Assembly (NCBI RefSeq): GCF_008831285.2
Contig: NC_045148.1
Coordinates: forward strand, 10,545,001 to 10,609,000
Length of the DNA stretch: 64,000 nt
Origin: Nymphaea colorata
Taxonomy: Eukaryota > Streptophyta > Magnoliopsida > Nymphaeales > Nymphaeaceae
Direction of reading: 5' to 3'
Shown: positions 41,578 to 52,851 of the stretch, piece after piece
How the letters are laid out: each line of letters starts with the position of its first letter
Numbering within the stretch: the first letter of the stretch is position 1
Translations under genes and position numbers: made by a program
Notes under the pieces: model-generated
Seen by the model: the letters and a program-made list of their open reading frames with translations, nothing else
Database searches by the model: none
Told to the model about the DNA's origin: nothing

Positions 41578-44150
41578 CTGCAAATGGGGATTCACCAATG
41601 TGTAAGTTGAAGCACGACAATAGCATCACCCCAAAGCACTGAAAGTATGCCTTACACCTTATGAGAACAGGAGGTTGAGTGAAAACTTCAGCTCTCCTTT
41701 AAGCAGTACCATGAAATACTCCTCCTACTCACTCCAAAACATGTGGTAAAATGAATATTTTTTTTTTAGTCATGTTTTTTCAAACATTTATGAAAACTTG
41801 TTTCGACAGCGACCAACATAAAAACCAAGATCGGTACTCTTCCTTTCTCATCTTGCATCATATGAAGGGAGAGTCATTTAATGAAAAGAAAGGGAGAGTA
41901 CATGTCATCGTCCATTAAATTGGATTGTGCGCTAACATGTATATATACACATAACTTATACTTTACATTGGCAATCTTCACAAGTATTTGTGTTGCATAA
42001 GGTTCATTATGATATTAATAGAGATGAAAATTACACAAGAAAGTTTGTAAAGCAAATACTTTTTATTTTGAAAAGTTAGGTGAAGAACTGAGTTTAGGTT
42101 TAGAAAGGGAACTACTCGACAGTCATGGCGGGCATTGCCCACCCTAAAATAGAAATAAATATATGGATCTTTTAGGTTAGAGTAGAAAAATCAACATGAC
42201 TATGCCATTATTGCAAACTCTGGCCTACTAGTTGTTCATGACAACGATGATGACTATGATGATAATGACAAAGATATTAGTGCTAAGAAGAAGAAAAAAA
42301 AGAAGAGTGTAAGCTTTTCTTTCTCTACAATTGATTGCTATGCAATAGGGCACATGCATCATTGCACTGTCGTAAATGCCATATTCACTGAAAAAAGAAA
42401 GAAAATATTGTACCTGCAAATCTAAGACATTCACTGACATAGTGGCGGTCCAAAAAACTGCCAGTAAACTGACATCTTGACTGGCACTACATGACAATGT
42501 GCCAATTAAGCTCGTGCATGTACTGGCGCATTCATACACAATGTGTTAGAGAAGGTCTGATCGAAGGCGGCCTTTATAGTGAAGCACCGCTGCATGCGTT
42601 GTTAATGGTCTACTCCACCTTCATCACCAACGGTATGTCTCAGTGTGTCAGAGAATGTCTCAGTGTGTCAGAGAAAGCGTTTATTTCCTTCGGTAGCTTA
42701 TGAGTCTTTGCTGGCCCAAGTATCCGCTGCATCACATGTGGTCGCTGCTTCTCTGACGCATTCTTTCCCTGGTGCTCTCTCGAGGTTGATGCAATAACAA
42801 ATCTGCAGTTGACTGCTTAGATTGAGCTGGATAATATAGAGTACCGTTTGGCAAGGATAACAGTAACAAATTGTTCAACTAATTTGCTCTAAAGATTACA
42901 ATAACTTTATGAAATACTGTGACAAAAAATCTGTTCATATACTGTAAACATTCCCTAAACTTAGTCTTATAAGAACAATATTCAATAATAAAAATGGCAC
43001 TTTAAAGAGTTGTAAGCCGCCTATGAAGACTGTTACAAACTTTTATTTATATATTGAATTCTTGTAGCCATTTTCTCCTTTACGCATTTGGTGCCCATTG
43101 AAGATCTAAAACTAGAAACATTAGTGCCCTTTAGCTGGAAATTTATGGTTTCACCTTTTCATAAACTTATTTTTTGTTTTTATTCATTTAGAAAGCACCT
43201 ACAAGTTCATTCAAAATTAATTTGAAATTTTGGGAAATAAAATTAGCAAAAGAGACTTTGTTTGGGACATGAGAGATTAATGGCATGATACAAGTCTGAA
43301 ACTCGCGACTAGATTCTAGATTCAAGTCTTCAACTTGACACCCTTCAGTAGTGGAGCTACTGTGTGACTGGTGTGGACAGACGCCAGCTCTTGAAATCTT
43401 GCATTGTAATTAAGTTGAACATAGGTTCAGTTAGGTCTAGCCGCATGTGATGCCCACATCAGACTTGAGTCAGTGCCCTGCAATCGACATCCTTAATCGC
43501 ATTCTTCTTTTACCATATGCTAACTTAGTAAAACTTGAACTAAAATCTTATCACAGCTACAAACCAACTATTTATTTACAACAAACAGATGAAATGATTA
43601 AACTATATCAACCAACAGACAGATGACAAGCTTTATTTGATTTATGAAGAAGCCTGATTGGTGCCCAACCAAGAGAGGGAGTCAGGAGAGATGCTCATGC
43701 ACCCTATCATATAATCCATCTTACCGGACTGCATCAAACTCCCATCCTGAAACAAGGTGAAATCCTCCCACCATTTGAATTTTTGCTATGCTTGGGCAAC
43801 GGGCCCGTTTAATAGTTTTTTATTTAATAATAATATATATTTTATTATTTAAAATATATTTTATATTTAAAATTTTTTATTTTATATTTAAAACATATTT
43901 TTTTATTTTAATCAAGCTGGGCCCAAGGTCTGGTATTGGACCTGGGCTTGGGTTTCGAGCGTCGGGTCGACCCACGCCCGACTCTTATCAGGCTGCCAAT
44001 GCCCACGTCTAAGTTTTGCCCATTGCCCGATACAATGCACAATACAATAGTGTGCTATAAGAGGTTAGATGGTTTCTCTGTCTTTGTTCAAACCCGAACT
44101 CGGATGAAGGAATCTAAAAGCCGACTCACCGTGATCTTTACCAGCCGACA
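41578..44150. repeat. Segmental tandem duplication, copy B, enlarged by insertions
   Basis: It aligns with copy A from ctgcaaatggggattc to gccgactcaccgtgatc (about 44117-44150). It gained about 155 bp at about 42800-42950 and about 560 bp at about 43540-44098. It also lost the right end of the shared MITE: sequence jumps from ccctgcaatc to gacatcctt near 43485. The duplication therefore came after the MITE insertion and before the later insertions. Confidence 0.8.
43780..44020. mobile_element. GC-ended, AT-centred non-autonomous element, copy 1
   Basis: GGCCCG-rich ends (gggcaacgggcccg; ccaatgcccacgtctaa) surround a very AT-rich core of ttta/aaatat words. The same layout is found 170 bp away at 44182-44462, in the other orientation. 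It resembles plant hAT-type MITEs with cgggc-rich ends. Target duplications are not clear. Confidence 0.5.
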
Positions 44151-44181
44151 CAATCCAATTCGTCGTGTCATTCAGCCAGTT

Positions 44182-44462
44182 TAGGCCTGGGCGTCGGGCT
44201 GGGCCGCCCTCGGGACGGCCCGGGCCTGGGCCGTGAAAAACCTGGCCCAGGCCGGGCCCAATAGGCCCGCCCGGCCCGTTAAGCCCATTTAAATTAAAGA
44301 ATTAGTTTTTTAATTTTTTTGTTTTAATAGTATATATTTATTATTAATAAACATATTTTATATTTAAAAAATATTTTATAATTAAAAATTGTTTTTAAAT
44401 TTTAAATTGGCTAGGCCTGGCCCAGGCCAGGCTCACCGGCCAGGCCCGATGCCCACCCTTTG
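44182..44462. mobile_element. GC-ended, AT-centred non-autonomous element, copy 2
   Basis: Left aggcctgggcgtcgggc and right gcccgatgcccaccctt are inverted copies. Inner arms are ggcccgggcctgggcc and ggcctggcccaggcc, and the core is AT-rich. No target duplication is certain. Confidence 0.6.
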
Positions 44463-45067
44463 CAGCTCAGCAACGAGACTCACAACCATCTGAATCGGAT
44501 CAAAATGGCGCCTCTTTTTCACAAGAAGCATCAAAATTTGTATTAAAACTTAAAAGAGTTCTATCATGTCCCCATTTTGATCAACCCTCGATTTTCGTCA
44601 GCATAACTTGTGAGACAATTCCCTTGGAGACGCTTTTCCTGCAAATTGGGAGAAACAGATCTGTATAAATTACTTAATACTATTTTTTTCCTTTTTGAAT
44701 TGATAAGACGGGTTAGGCAGATGTGTCTACCAAATTATGTTAAAGAAACGCGTACCCTGAGCATCGAACTCTTGACCTTTTCCAGCTTTATTGCCGTATG
44801 AAGAGACCCCGTTGCACCCTACGAAAAGTGAACCGAACTCTTGTTGGCACATTTTTTCGAAAAATGAGTCGACTCTCACGGAAAGTCCATTTCATTTTCC
44901 TAATTAATCAAAACCGGAGAAGAAAGCCCCGAAAGAAAGAAAAATCTCTTTTTCTTGGGTAGAATTTCACCAAAAGTGAAAGATCTAACTTTGAATTTCA
45001 TGATACAGAAGAAACGCGCCTAACTTTGAATTTCTTTCACTTAATTGCTTAATTTCGTTCATAGTTT

Positions 45068-45215
45068 AAGGCTGTGTTTGTTTGCGTACCAAGGAGATCT
45101 GAGATCAAAGAGAAACTCGTGTCCAAGGATCCCAGATTGGATCGATCCCCTCTCATCCCTCTCTCTCAGTCCGCGACCTCCGATCTAAGGTTTCCGAACC
45201 AAACACGGATTTGAG
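45068..45215. mobile_element. Tourist-like MITE candidate
   Basis: Left aaggctgtgtttgtttgcg and right cgaaccaaacacggat are inverted copies of the common plant g..tgtgtttg end. The left flank is ttaa. The right flank is less clear, so the limits are approximate. Confidence 0.5.
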
Positions 45216-46158
45216 ATCGACATTTTACGCTACCCAATGATATTACACATACATACATGCACGCATATATAGGAAACTTGGACCCCGTTAGTTGTTCAAA
45301 GGGTCGATGACGACGGCGATGACAATGGCGATCATATTGAAAAGGTTCTTTACTGACATGATGTGAGATTGCATTTGTGAAGCTTATTTTCCTGACTCCA
45401 TACAGGGGCGGAGGCAGGTGTGGGCTACCTGTAGAAATTGCCACACAAATCTCAAAAAAACTTCTCATTTTTATATTGACTTTTTTTAGCAAATTTTGTC
45501 ATTTAATTTAAAGATAGAATTTTCTAGCTCCGCTTCAGACTCACTCCAAATGAACAAAGTTTGATGTGTAAATTTTCATTCAATTGTTCACATTAAGTTA
45601 ATTTAAGAAACCATTCGGTAATGTAAAAAGTAACAAATTGCTTCATGAATCTATCATAAAAATTGATACATATTCATGAAACACTTCTTCTATACACAGA
45701 ATTTCACCACTATTTGGTGAAAAGTTATGAAAACATGATCAACTTCTGAGTTAATGGTATGATAAAAACGATCTTAAGTTTGAATTTGTTTCATTTAATT
45801 GCTTATTTTCCTACCTAATTGAAGGAGCATATTTAAAAAAAAAAAAAATTTGTGTAAACTTTTCACTTTATAAGCATGTCGTGCCTATCTGCTAAAAATG
45901 CTTCTTCAGTCGGTGTTTGGTAGCATAAAATTTCAAGGCTAGTACCTAAAATTTGACTAATTAACTAGAACAAGTTAAAAACATAAAGAACACACCTCCA
46001 TCGGACTCGGTTTGGTTCCACTCTGATCGAGCTGAGTTTGGTCAGATCTAACCTAACCTAATCAGACTCAAGAGAATCCTACAGAATTATTATGAAATTG
46101 TGGTGCCATTTGGACTCCATATCTAAAATTGCACGTGAATCCGATTGGTGGTTGGATC

Positions 46159-46407
46159 TATAGTTGGCAAACCCGTTACTCGAACTCGGATCGACAAATG
46201 ATCGGGTCACCGGATCAGTGAGTTGACTCGTCGACTCGGTCAGTGGGTTTACTCATCGACTTGATTCAAGTTTTAAAATAATCTGAATCGAACCAGTTAG
46301 GACAAGTTAAGGCTGAATCGAGCCGAGTCAGAGCACGTCAGGTCAACCTTGACTCGCGATCAGGTTTTCTAACCATGAGAACTGACTCGACAAGTCAGCC
46401 AACTATG
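46159..46407. mobile_element. MITE, same family as 37029-37236, perfect 8-bp target duplication
   Basis: Left end tatagttggcaaac, right end gtcagccaactatg (inverted, few mismatches). Flanks are gttggatc at 46151-46158 and again at 46408-46415. The inside is rich in gactcg/gagtcg words. Length is 249 bp, without coding sequence. Confidence 0.85.
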
Positions 46408-47647
46408 GTTGGATCGTGATTCCAATCTAAAGCCAACTCAGATTTGAGCCGACGGTTGACATAGCTGACCAAGTTGGTTGGTGGATGACAGGTCATCGTG
46501 GACCCGATAGTCCATGCCGCCTCTAAAAAACAGACAAAAAAATAACAGATCGAGTTTCACTCCAGGGCCTATCTTTTGACTTGATCTCCAAAAGCCAGCA
46601 CAATTTCAGTTAATTCCTAGAAACCCACATTCTTTATTGCAACTGCTAAATTGAGCTTCAAGTTATTCAAGTTACAGTTTTCACATTCTAAAGGCATTTT
46701 TTTTCCTTTGATTGTTTCTTTCATCCTTTCAAGTTGAAAAACATTATTTTTAACTTAGGGTGCCTCGGTGAGCACCGCATTGTTTAAGGAGTCTTTTGTG
46801 AAGCAGCGATGAGAACATAAAATAACTTCTTTCAAACGTCCTCTAAATTGCCATAGTCACTAATGTTTTCGATATAATTTTGAAATCATGAACATTAAAT
46901 GTTTCAAGACATTTTCTTCCATGTATCATATGATAAGGTTGGTGTTTGAGATGATTGAAAGCCCTTGAGAGGAAGGTCTCCTTCTTTGTTTGGGTGAGCT
47001 AGAAGTTATTTTGGTACAAAACTGCTTCTATTGTCTTGGTGTGATGCCTCTGTGATGCTTCAACACGTTGGTTGTCTTTTTCTTTTTGAAGCACTAAAGA
47101 TTGACCACTTACTAGCCTTCGTCTCGACTATTGCACCAATCCTCTCAGGAATACAATTCAGTAGGAAGGAATGAAACAATAGAGTACAAAAAAGAAGCAG
47201 AATTTGAGATTTTGAATGAAATAGCTTACGAAAAATTTTGTTTACTCCATTCAAAGATCTCTTTGTTATTTATCTTGTTTTTTGCAAACTCAACCTCAAT
47301 CTCAACTCTATTTTGGCTTCATTGTGATCAACAGTGAGAATGACTGGCACATAAGCTGGCCTTCTAGCGAAAGTTGACACATGTCAAGATCAAATTTCAC
47401 AGGAGAGTAACCTTGAAAATTTTGTACCTTGAGTGAGTGACAAAGTGTCTCAACCTAACTTAATGGAGAAAGTGAGTGAGGGTCTCCAAGGAGTATAAAC
47501 TTCTTAGTTTCTAAAGTTTGCCAATTTTGGAGATAAGCATCTCTTTTAAGATTGTTAACAAAAGTGTGCCGCTTTCAGAAATCAAAAAACGTGAGGTGTC
47601 TTTTTAAGATTATGGCTGAAATTGGCCAATGAGGAGGAAATTTCGTT

Positions 47648-47656
47648 TTATAAAAG
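47648..47656 (+). promoter_or_regulatory. TATA box of the synergin-like gene
   Basis: tttataaaag lies about 80 bp before the ATG at 47728. This predicts transcription from about 47680 and excludes the in-frame ATG at 47629 as the start. Confidence 0.7.
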
Positions 47657-47727
47657 GGCAGCGCGGTCGGTGGAGCGTGACAGGCAGAAGAGAAGGCGGG
47701 AGAGGCAGCGAAATCGGGGAAATCAAT

Positions 47728-50700
47728 ATGTTGCAGACTGAAAATCCTTTCAATTTCTTCGATTGGAATGTCTCGCTCGGTGGAGGACCTGCAGGCGGAG
47801 GTGGCAACGCCGGCGACGACGACGATTTCGGTGACTTCAAGTTCGTGCCGGCCGCCGCTGCCTGGAATGATCACCGCCATGCAGACCCTGCTCCTCCTCC
47901 GCCGGCACCGTCATCGTCAAATTCGGACGACGAGTGGGGTGACTTCGTCGATTGCTTCCCTTCCGATTCCTTCCCTGCCGCCCCTCTTCCTTCCGATCCT
48001 TTTCAGGGCCCTAGCTTCATCGATCCCTTGGGGCATCGAACGGATCAATCATCCCGCGACCCTAAACCCTCTTCGCCTGCGGGAGGCGTCTCCCCGAGGC
48101 CTATCCCGCTCTCAATTTTCGGCGAGGATGAGCTGGAGCTGTCGGAAGAGGCCAGTCTGCAGGTTGTCGAACGATCTGCCGCGGGAAATGGGTTTTCTCC
48201 GTCTTACGTTTCGAAGGAGAATCCGGTGTTGGCCTTCAACGACCTGATTGCGAACTTGTACAGTCAGGCAGAGCAGATGAAGCGGGTCGCCCCGGAGGCC
48301 AATTTGCCCGGTAGGATTTCGGATGACGAAGGCGATCCCGACGATAAGGATTGGGAGTTCAAGGATGCGTTCTCGGATAATAGGCTGGATAACTATGAAA
48401 CCGAGTCTGGTCTGGGCGGTGTCCAAATCGAAGGCGGATCTGCCTCTTCAACGGACGGAGATGAGGAGTCCAACTTTAGGGATTTCTTTGTTTTGTACTT
48501 CCGTTTGAAAGAAGTTGTCCGGAAATACGTTCTTCAACACCTTGACACCCTTGAGGTAAAGGGTCAATTCCCGCACGAATCGCTTTTCTGAAAGAGGTTT
48601 TGGTTTTCTTATCCGGTTAAAATATGATGCAACGCTGGCTAAACCTTTTTTCTGTTCTTTTTTGCAATTTATTCCGCATGAAAGAAAGAGAGAAGGGCTG
48701 CTGATCCTTCTCATGACCAAGCAAAAGCGATGGCGCTCAACGAGGAGATTCAGGTAATTCATTAAGTCGTTGTGTGGAACCCATAATTCTGTGGCCATGT
48801 TATATGTGACTGTAATTTGCAGAAGTATCTTGCTTTCTGTATTGCTAATTTTGCGAGCACACGTTGGGGGTTTTGGCGAACGAGAAAGATGAAACAAATG
48901 CATGTGAAACACTTGCTAATTGATCTAGGAATATGAATGATAAATTCTTCAAATGCGAAGGAAGGTCTCTTTGTAAATGTGATGCTTAAAAGGCACCTGA
49001 TCATTATTGGAATGCTATAATGCCATTTTGAGTTTGACATGGCATCTGACTTGTCGACACGACTGTAATAGTTTCAGGGAATATTGTTATATCTCATTAT
49101 GTTTCTATGAATCCGAGGCTCCTACTGTTTTTCCCCAAGCATTCCTGCAGAGAATGAACATGATGGTTTTTCATCCTCATCTGTGTGTTCAAGATTTCCA
49201 GTTCTAACCTATTTCAGGCAGGCTATGCAATGCTGCACGAAGAAGAGAGGCACTTATCAAATGGATCACTTGAGAATCATCCTCTCAGAAGTGCTGGCGA
49301 TGTAGAACTTGTAAGAGCAATCAATGACCCGAAGTTCCAACATTTGGAGCTAGAGTACTGCCTGTCGGACAAAATATTGGCGGTAAGTGTTCTCTATTTC
49401 ATGTGTACTTAACCATGTAATCTTTTTGTTCCCTTGCAAATTATGGTTGAAGTGTGATAGCATGCCTAGCGTGATTCTTTAAGGAAATAGAATATGGACC
49501 AGCCGAGATATTTGCTTACCTTTTCAAGTATGATTTTTTTTTTTTTTTTTTTTTTTGGGAGCTTAGTTTGTTCAAATGTGATGAAAATGTATATAGCGCT
49601 TTTGTTTTGTTCCCAATTATCTTCTCCTTTACTGGGGCTTTCAAGATGTAAAATGTGAAGCTTTGAACCACGATCTTACTTTAGTATTGGCTATAGTATG
49701 AAAAGATTGATTTAGGTTTTAGTCTTACTAGGTTGAAGATCTGTCTTTGAGAATACAAATTTGTGTCCTAGAGGCTTGGTTTCAGCTAGAAGTCGATTGG
49801 AGGTGATTTGTTCGTAGCATCAGTTTGATGAAAGCCAGATGGGGACCTAAACCAAATCTACAAAATAAAAAATTTCTTAGCCCAGAGCAAGCACAAGATC
49901 TTTCAATATGTTGAGACTAAAAAGGGTTTGGCCTTTTTACTTCCGAGAAAAAAAACAATATGTCAAATTGATGCTGTATTACATGTTTTCAAGTAGTCAT
50001 AAAACCTCGAATAAACCTTGTTGACTGAAGGAGGTAAACCAACAATGCGCAAGGAGTGAGAGTTGAAGAGTAACCGTCTGTCCAACAGGAATACTTCACC
50101 TTACTATGCTAAAAGTCTGGTTTTCAGTTGTGCCATTCTAGTTGCTGTACCTAGAACTGGAAGTGGGAAGCAGAAGAAGAATCAGAATTGAAGTTAGGTG
50201 CTATGTCGGTCCAGCTATAGTTAGGGTTTTGCATACATTATGCTTGATAGAGGTCAGGTCTGAGTATGCATTTACCTGCACAGCCAGATTTGCATACAAT
50301 ATGAGATGGAGCACAGATTTATGTGTACATTAAGTTACCTAGACATAACGTTGATATAAAGCAATTTTACGCTGAATGCAGTTTCTGTTACTAATGATTT
50401 TACATTTTTCCAGAAGAAAAAAATTGCAGCAGATTTTCAGTATTCTAAGTATTCTTGAAATTGTTGTGATGCCAAACCAAGATTATTGAATAGCTTAAAG
50501 TTGCTGAATGAATTTCTATTCTTAATGGTTATAGGCAAAAGACTCTTTGAGTGCGGCATTGGCACTATTTAAGCATACCACCTCAATGCTATGTATCATG
50601 ACCTTGGCGACTGTCCACGAGCAATTTGCTTATGTAAGTGCATGGTCTAAGATCATTTCAACATGTAGCAAGGAACTGCAACATGGTGCTTTCATTTGGA

Positions 50701-51440
50701 GGAGAGCTCAGGAGAATCAGGTGGATAAAGCAATCCTCGATGATATCCGAGGTAAGTCAAGTCTGTTGAGAGTGGAAAGCTCTGATCTATTTTAAACTCA
50801 TATAAATGGACTTGAACATCCCAAGGAGTTGGTGCTTACAATGTTTTCTGTGTTGCCTCTCTTAGCCGATATTGTTACTGATAAATTTTGTCATTGGTAT
50901 AGGCATGAACTATTTTCTCTCCCTTGGAGAAGTCTACAGAATCTCAGAGGTGCTGAAGGTAACATGTGAATTATACAGACCATGGCTCCTGCTAAACAAG
51001 GGAATCTCTAAAGACATAATCACCCTTATCAAGGAATGTTCCTCATCGTGGAACAACTCTGGACTAAAAGAAGCTGTTACTAGAATTTGTTGTCTCAGTT
51101 TTGAAGACGAAGAGAAGAAAAGACTGTTGTTGGAATCCATTGAATCTCTTCCCCGTGTAGATCTCATTTCTGTTCAAAATTCTGTGATCAGACAGCCACA
51201 TCATCTATGTCATCTTTCTTTGCTGCCATTGAATTGTTTACATGGTATTCATGGAAACCAGTTGCTTAAAATTTTGGATTACGTCATGCAGAAGATTTAG
51301 TCATTGTGATTTCTCCTTGTTCAGGTATGGAATCGGTTTTATGGAATGGGCAGCAATTCTTTCTGAAGCTGGCAAACTTGTGGGCAAATCTGATCTCACC
51401 TGAACGTCCGCAGTTGCCTCAAATTCATCTTGGCAAATAA
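47728..51440 (+). CDS. Gamma-synergin-like clathrin/AP-1 accessory protein
   Basis: Exons 47728-48555, 48685-48753, 49218-49382, 50535-50751, 50903-51244, 51325-51440. All introns are GT-AG. The sum is 1,737 nt, 578 residues. The start follows the TATA box. The reading frame runs past the exon 5 donor (to 51300), but joining catg|gt to the next exon restores a conserved-looking end (MESVLWNGQQFFLKLANLWANL). Residues 31-37 (DDDFGDF) and 67-73 (DDEWGDF) are acidic-aromatic motifs like those that bind the ear of AP-1 gamma or GGA adaptors. The N-terminal half is Pro/Ser/acid-rich and probably disordered. The C-terminal half, with CIMTLATVHEQFAYVSAWSK, looks folded and helical. A role at the trans-Golgi network in clathrin traffic is inferred from the motifs. 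The family call rests on memory of plant synergin-C proteins. Confidence 0.72.
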
Positions 51441-52851
51441 ATGTTGGTGACGTTAAGATGTTATTAGCAGCAGTGGCACATGCCTAATGGCCTGTCTGGA
51501 ATTGCAGTTCTTGAGAGTTAGGAATGATATTTGAAAGGACATAAATCGCTCGCTCAAAGCATTGAGCAGTTTAGCGGCATTACTGGTGAGTCTGCTCATC
51601 ATCAGCATCAGCAGAAGCATTTTGAACCATACAACAGCGAGAAAGGCTGTGATTGATTCCACATTCATTATTATTCTTACACACTGGTATTCGAAGTGAT
51701 TGGTAGAGGTTGTATCATTCTTTGTAATATTCTTTGTTGAATCTGTTATATATGTCTGATCGTTCGGGACTAATTAGCGACACATATTTCGACGGTTTGA
51801 AACACATTGTCCTTTTGGTTCGTAAGCAGGACTTTTTTAAGGAAAAGAACATTTTTTCTATTTGAGCACACATCAATCATTTCGTCAGCTTTAAAGATAT
51901 TCTTCAATTTGTGGTTGATTGGTTTCGGTTTATTAGCGTCTCTTATTTTAAATCAGAAAACTAGCGAACCAAAGAGGTCTACTTACCCGAAGATCGGTGG
52001 TTGCATTCCTTCAGCACTTGGCCACCAAAGCTGAACGGCCAAGCACTGCACTCCTGTTCAATCCCAATTGGCATAAATCTGCATTGATGTAAAGCATAGT
52101 AACCCGAAATTTATTTGCTTCAGTTACTAGCTGCGAAAAATTCGGAATGGTAATCTTAAATTTCCATAGTGCTTTACATGAAAAGAGGATAGCAAATTGC
52201 AATTTCTGCATATAGTTCGAGAGATTTCCTAATTTAGAACAGGGATACGGTCTACAGTGTCAGATTTGCAAAAACTTCCAGCCGGGAATTGAAAAATCCG
52301 TAAGCATACTCCATGGTTCCTTTCTACTTGATCTAACGAACCGACTAGGTTGCAAGCAGTCGGGAGTAACAAGGTTACTACCGCACGTGTGTTGCCAGTC
52401 ACTTTCTGAAGAACGGAGGGTTACCCACCGACATTTTAGAACGGCGAGCATCATAAGCTGAACTTTCTAGGATAAAAAGTAAGCTGATTTCTGTGGACTG
52501 TAACGCTCCTCTATTTGCAGTAAATACAGCCTATGGGAAGGAACGGAAACATCTGCCTGAGAAGCTTCACGGCTCATGATGCAGCGACTCCCGAGGCAAG
52601 TTAGTATAGGTTAACCTCCGTTCAGAAAATGGATTCTCAGGCAAGTCGAGCCGTTACCCTTTCCACCAACCTGTCTTACCAATACATACATATGCCAATC
52701 GACCACCTGCCCCAAAGAAAAAGATCAGCAGCATAATCAAACAAGAATGCCTTGGGAGAGACCAAAGAAGTGTCATTGAAATGAAATTTCGGTTAACTAC
52801 CTGTTCTCTAGTTCAAGTGTACATGTTCCCCTGAAAGGTAGATCCAGAAAA
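51441..52851. other. Shared 3' flank of two convergent genes
   Basis: The region between the synergin-like stop and the SCY2 stop must hold both 3' untranslated regions. The T-rich stretch around 51715-51760 (tttgtaatattctttgtt) could be the synergin-like 3' end. No open frame in it looks real. Confidence 0.5.

Larger units (their letters stand above)
44470..47640. other. Intergenic DNA with MITEs, no gene seen
   Basis: Apart from the elements listed separately, it holds scattered repeat fragments such as gaggcaggtgtgggctacc at 45411 and cattcggtaatgtaaaaag at 45612. The last 300 bp before 47640 are the upstream region of the synergin-like gene. Confidence 0.5.

Noticed and set aside
47629-47727. 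Upstream in-frame ATG of the synergin-like gene
   Set aside because: It lies before the TATA box (47648-47656), so it should not be in the mRNA.
50872-51300. Synergin-like frame ending at 51300
   Set aside because: A donor at 51245 joined to the acceptor before 51325 restores a longer hydrophobic, family-like C-terminus. The stop at 51300 would be intronic.
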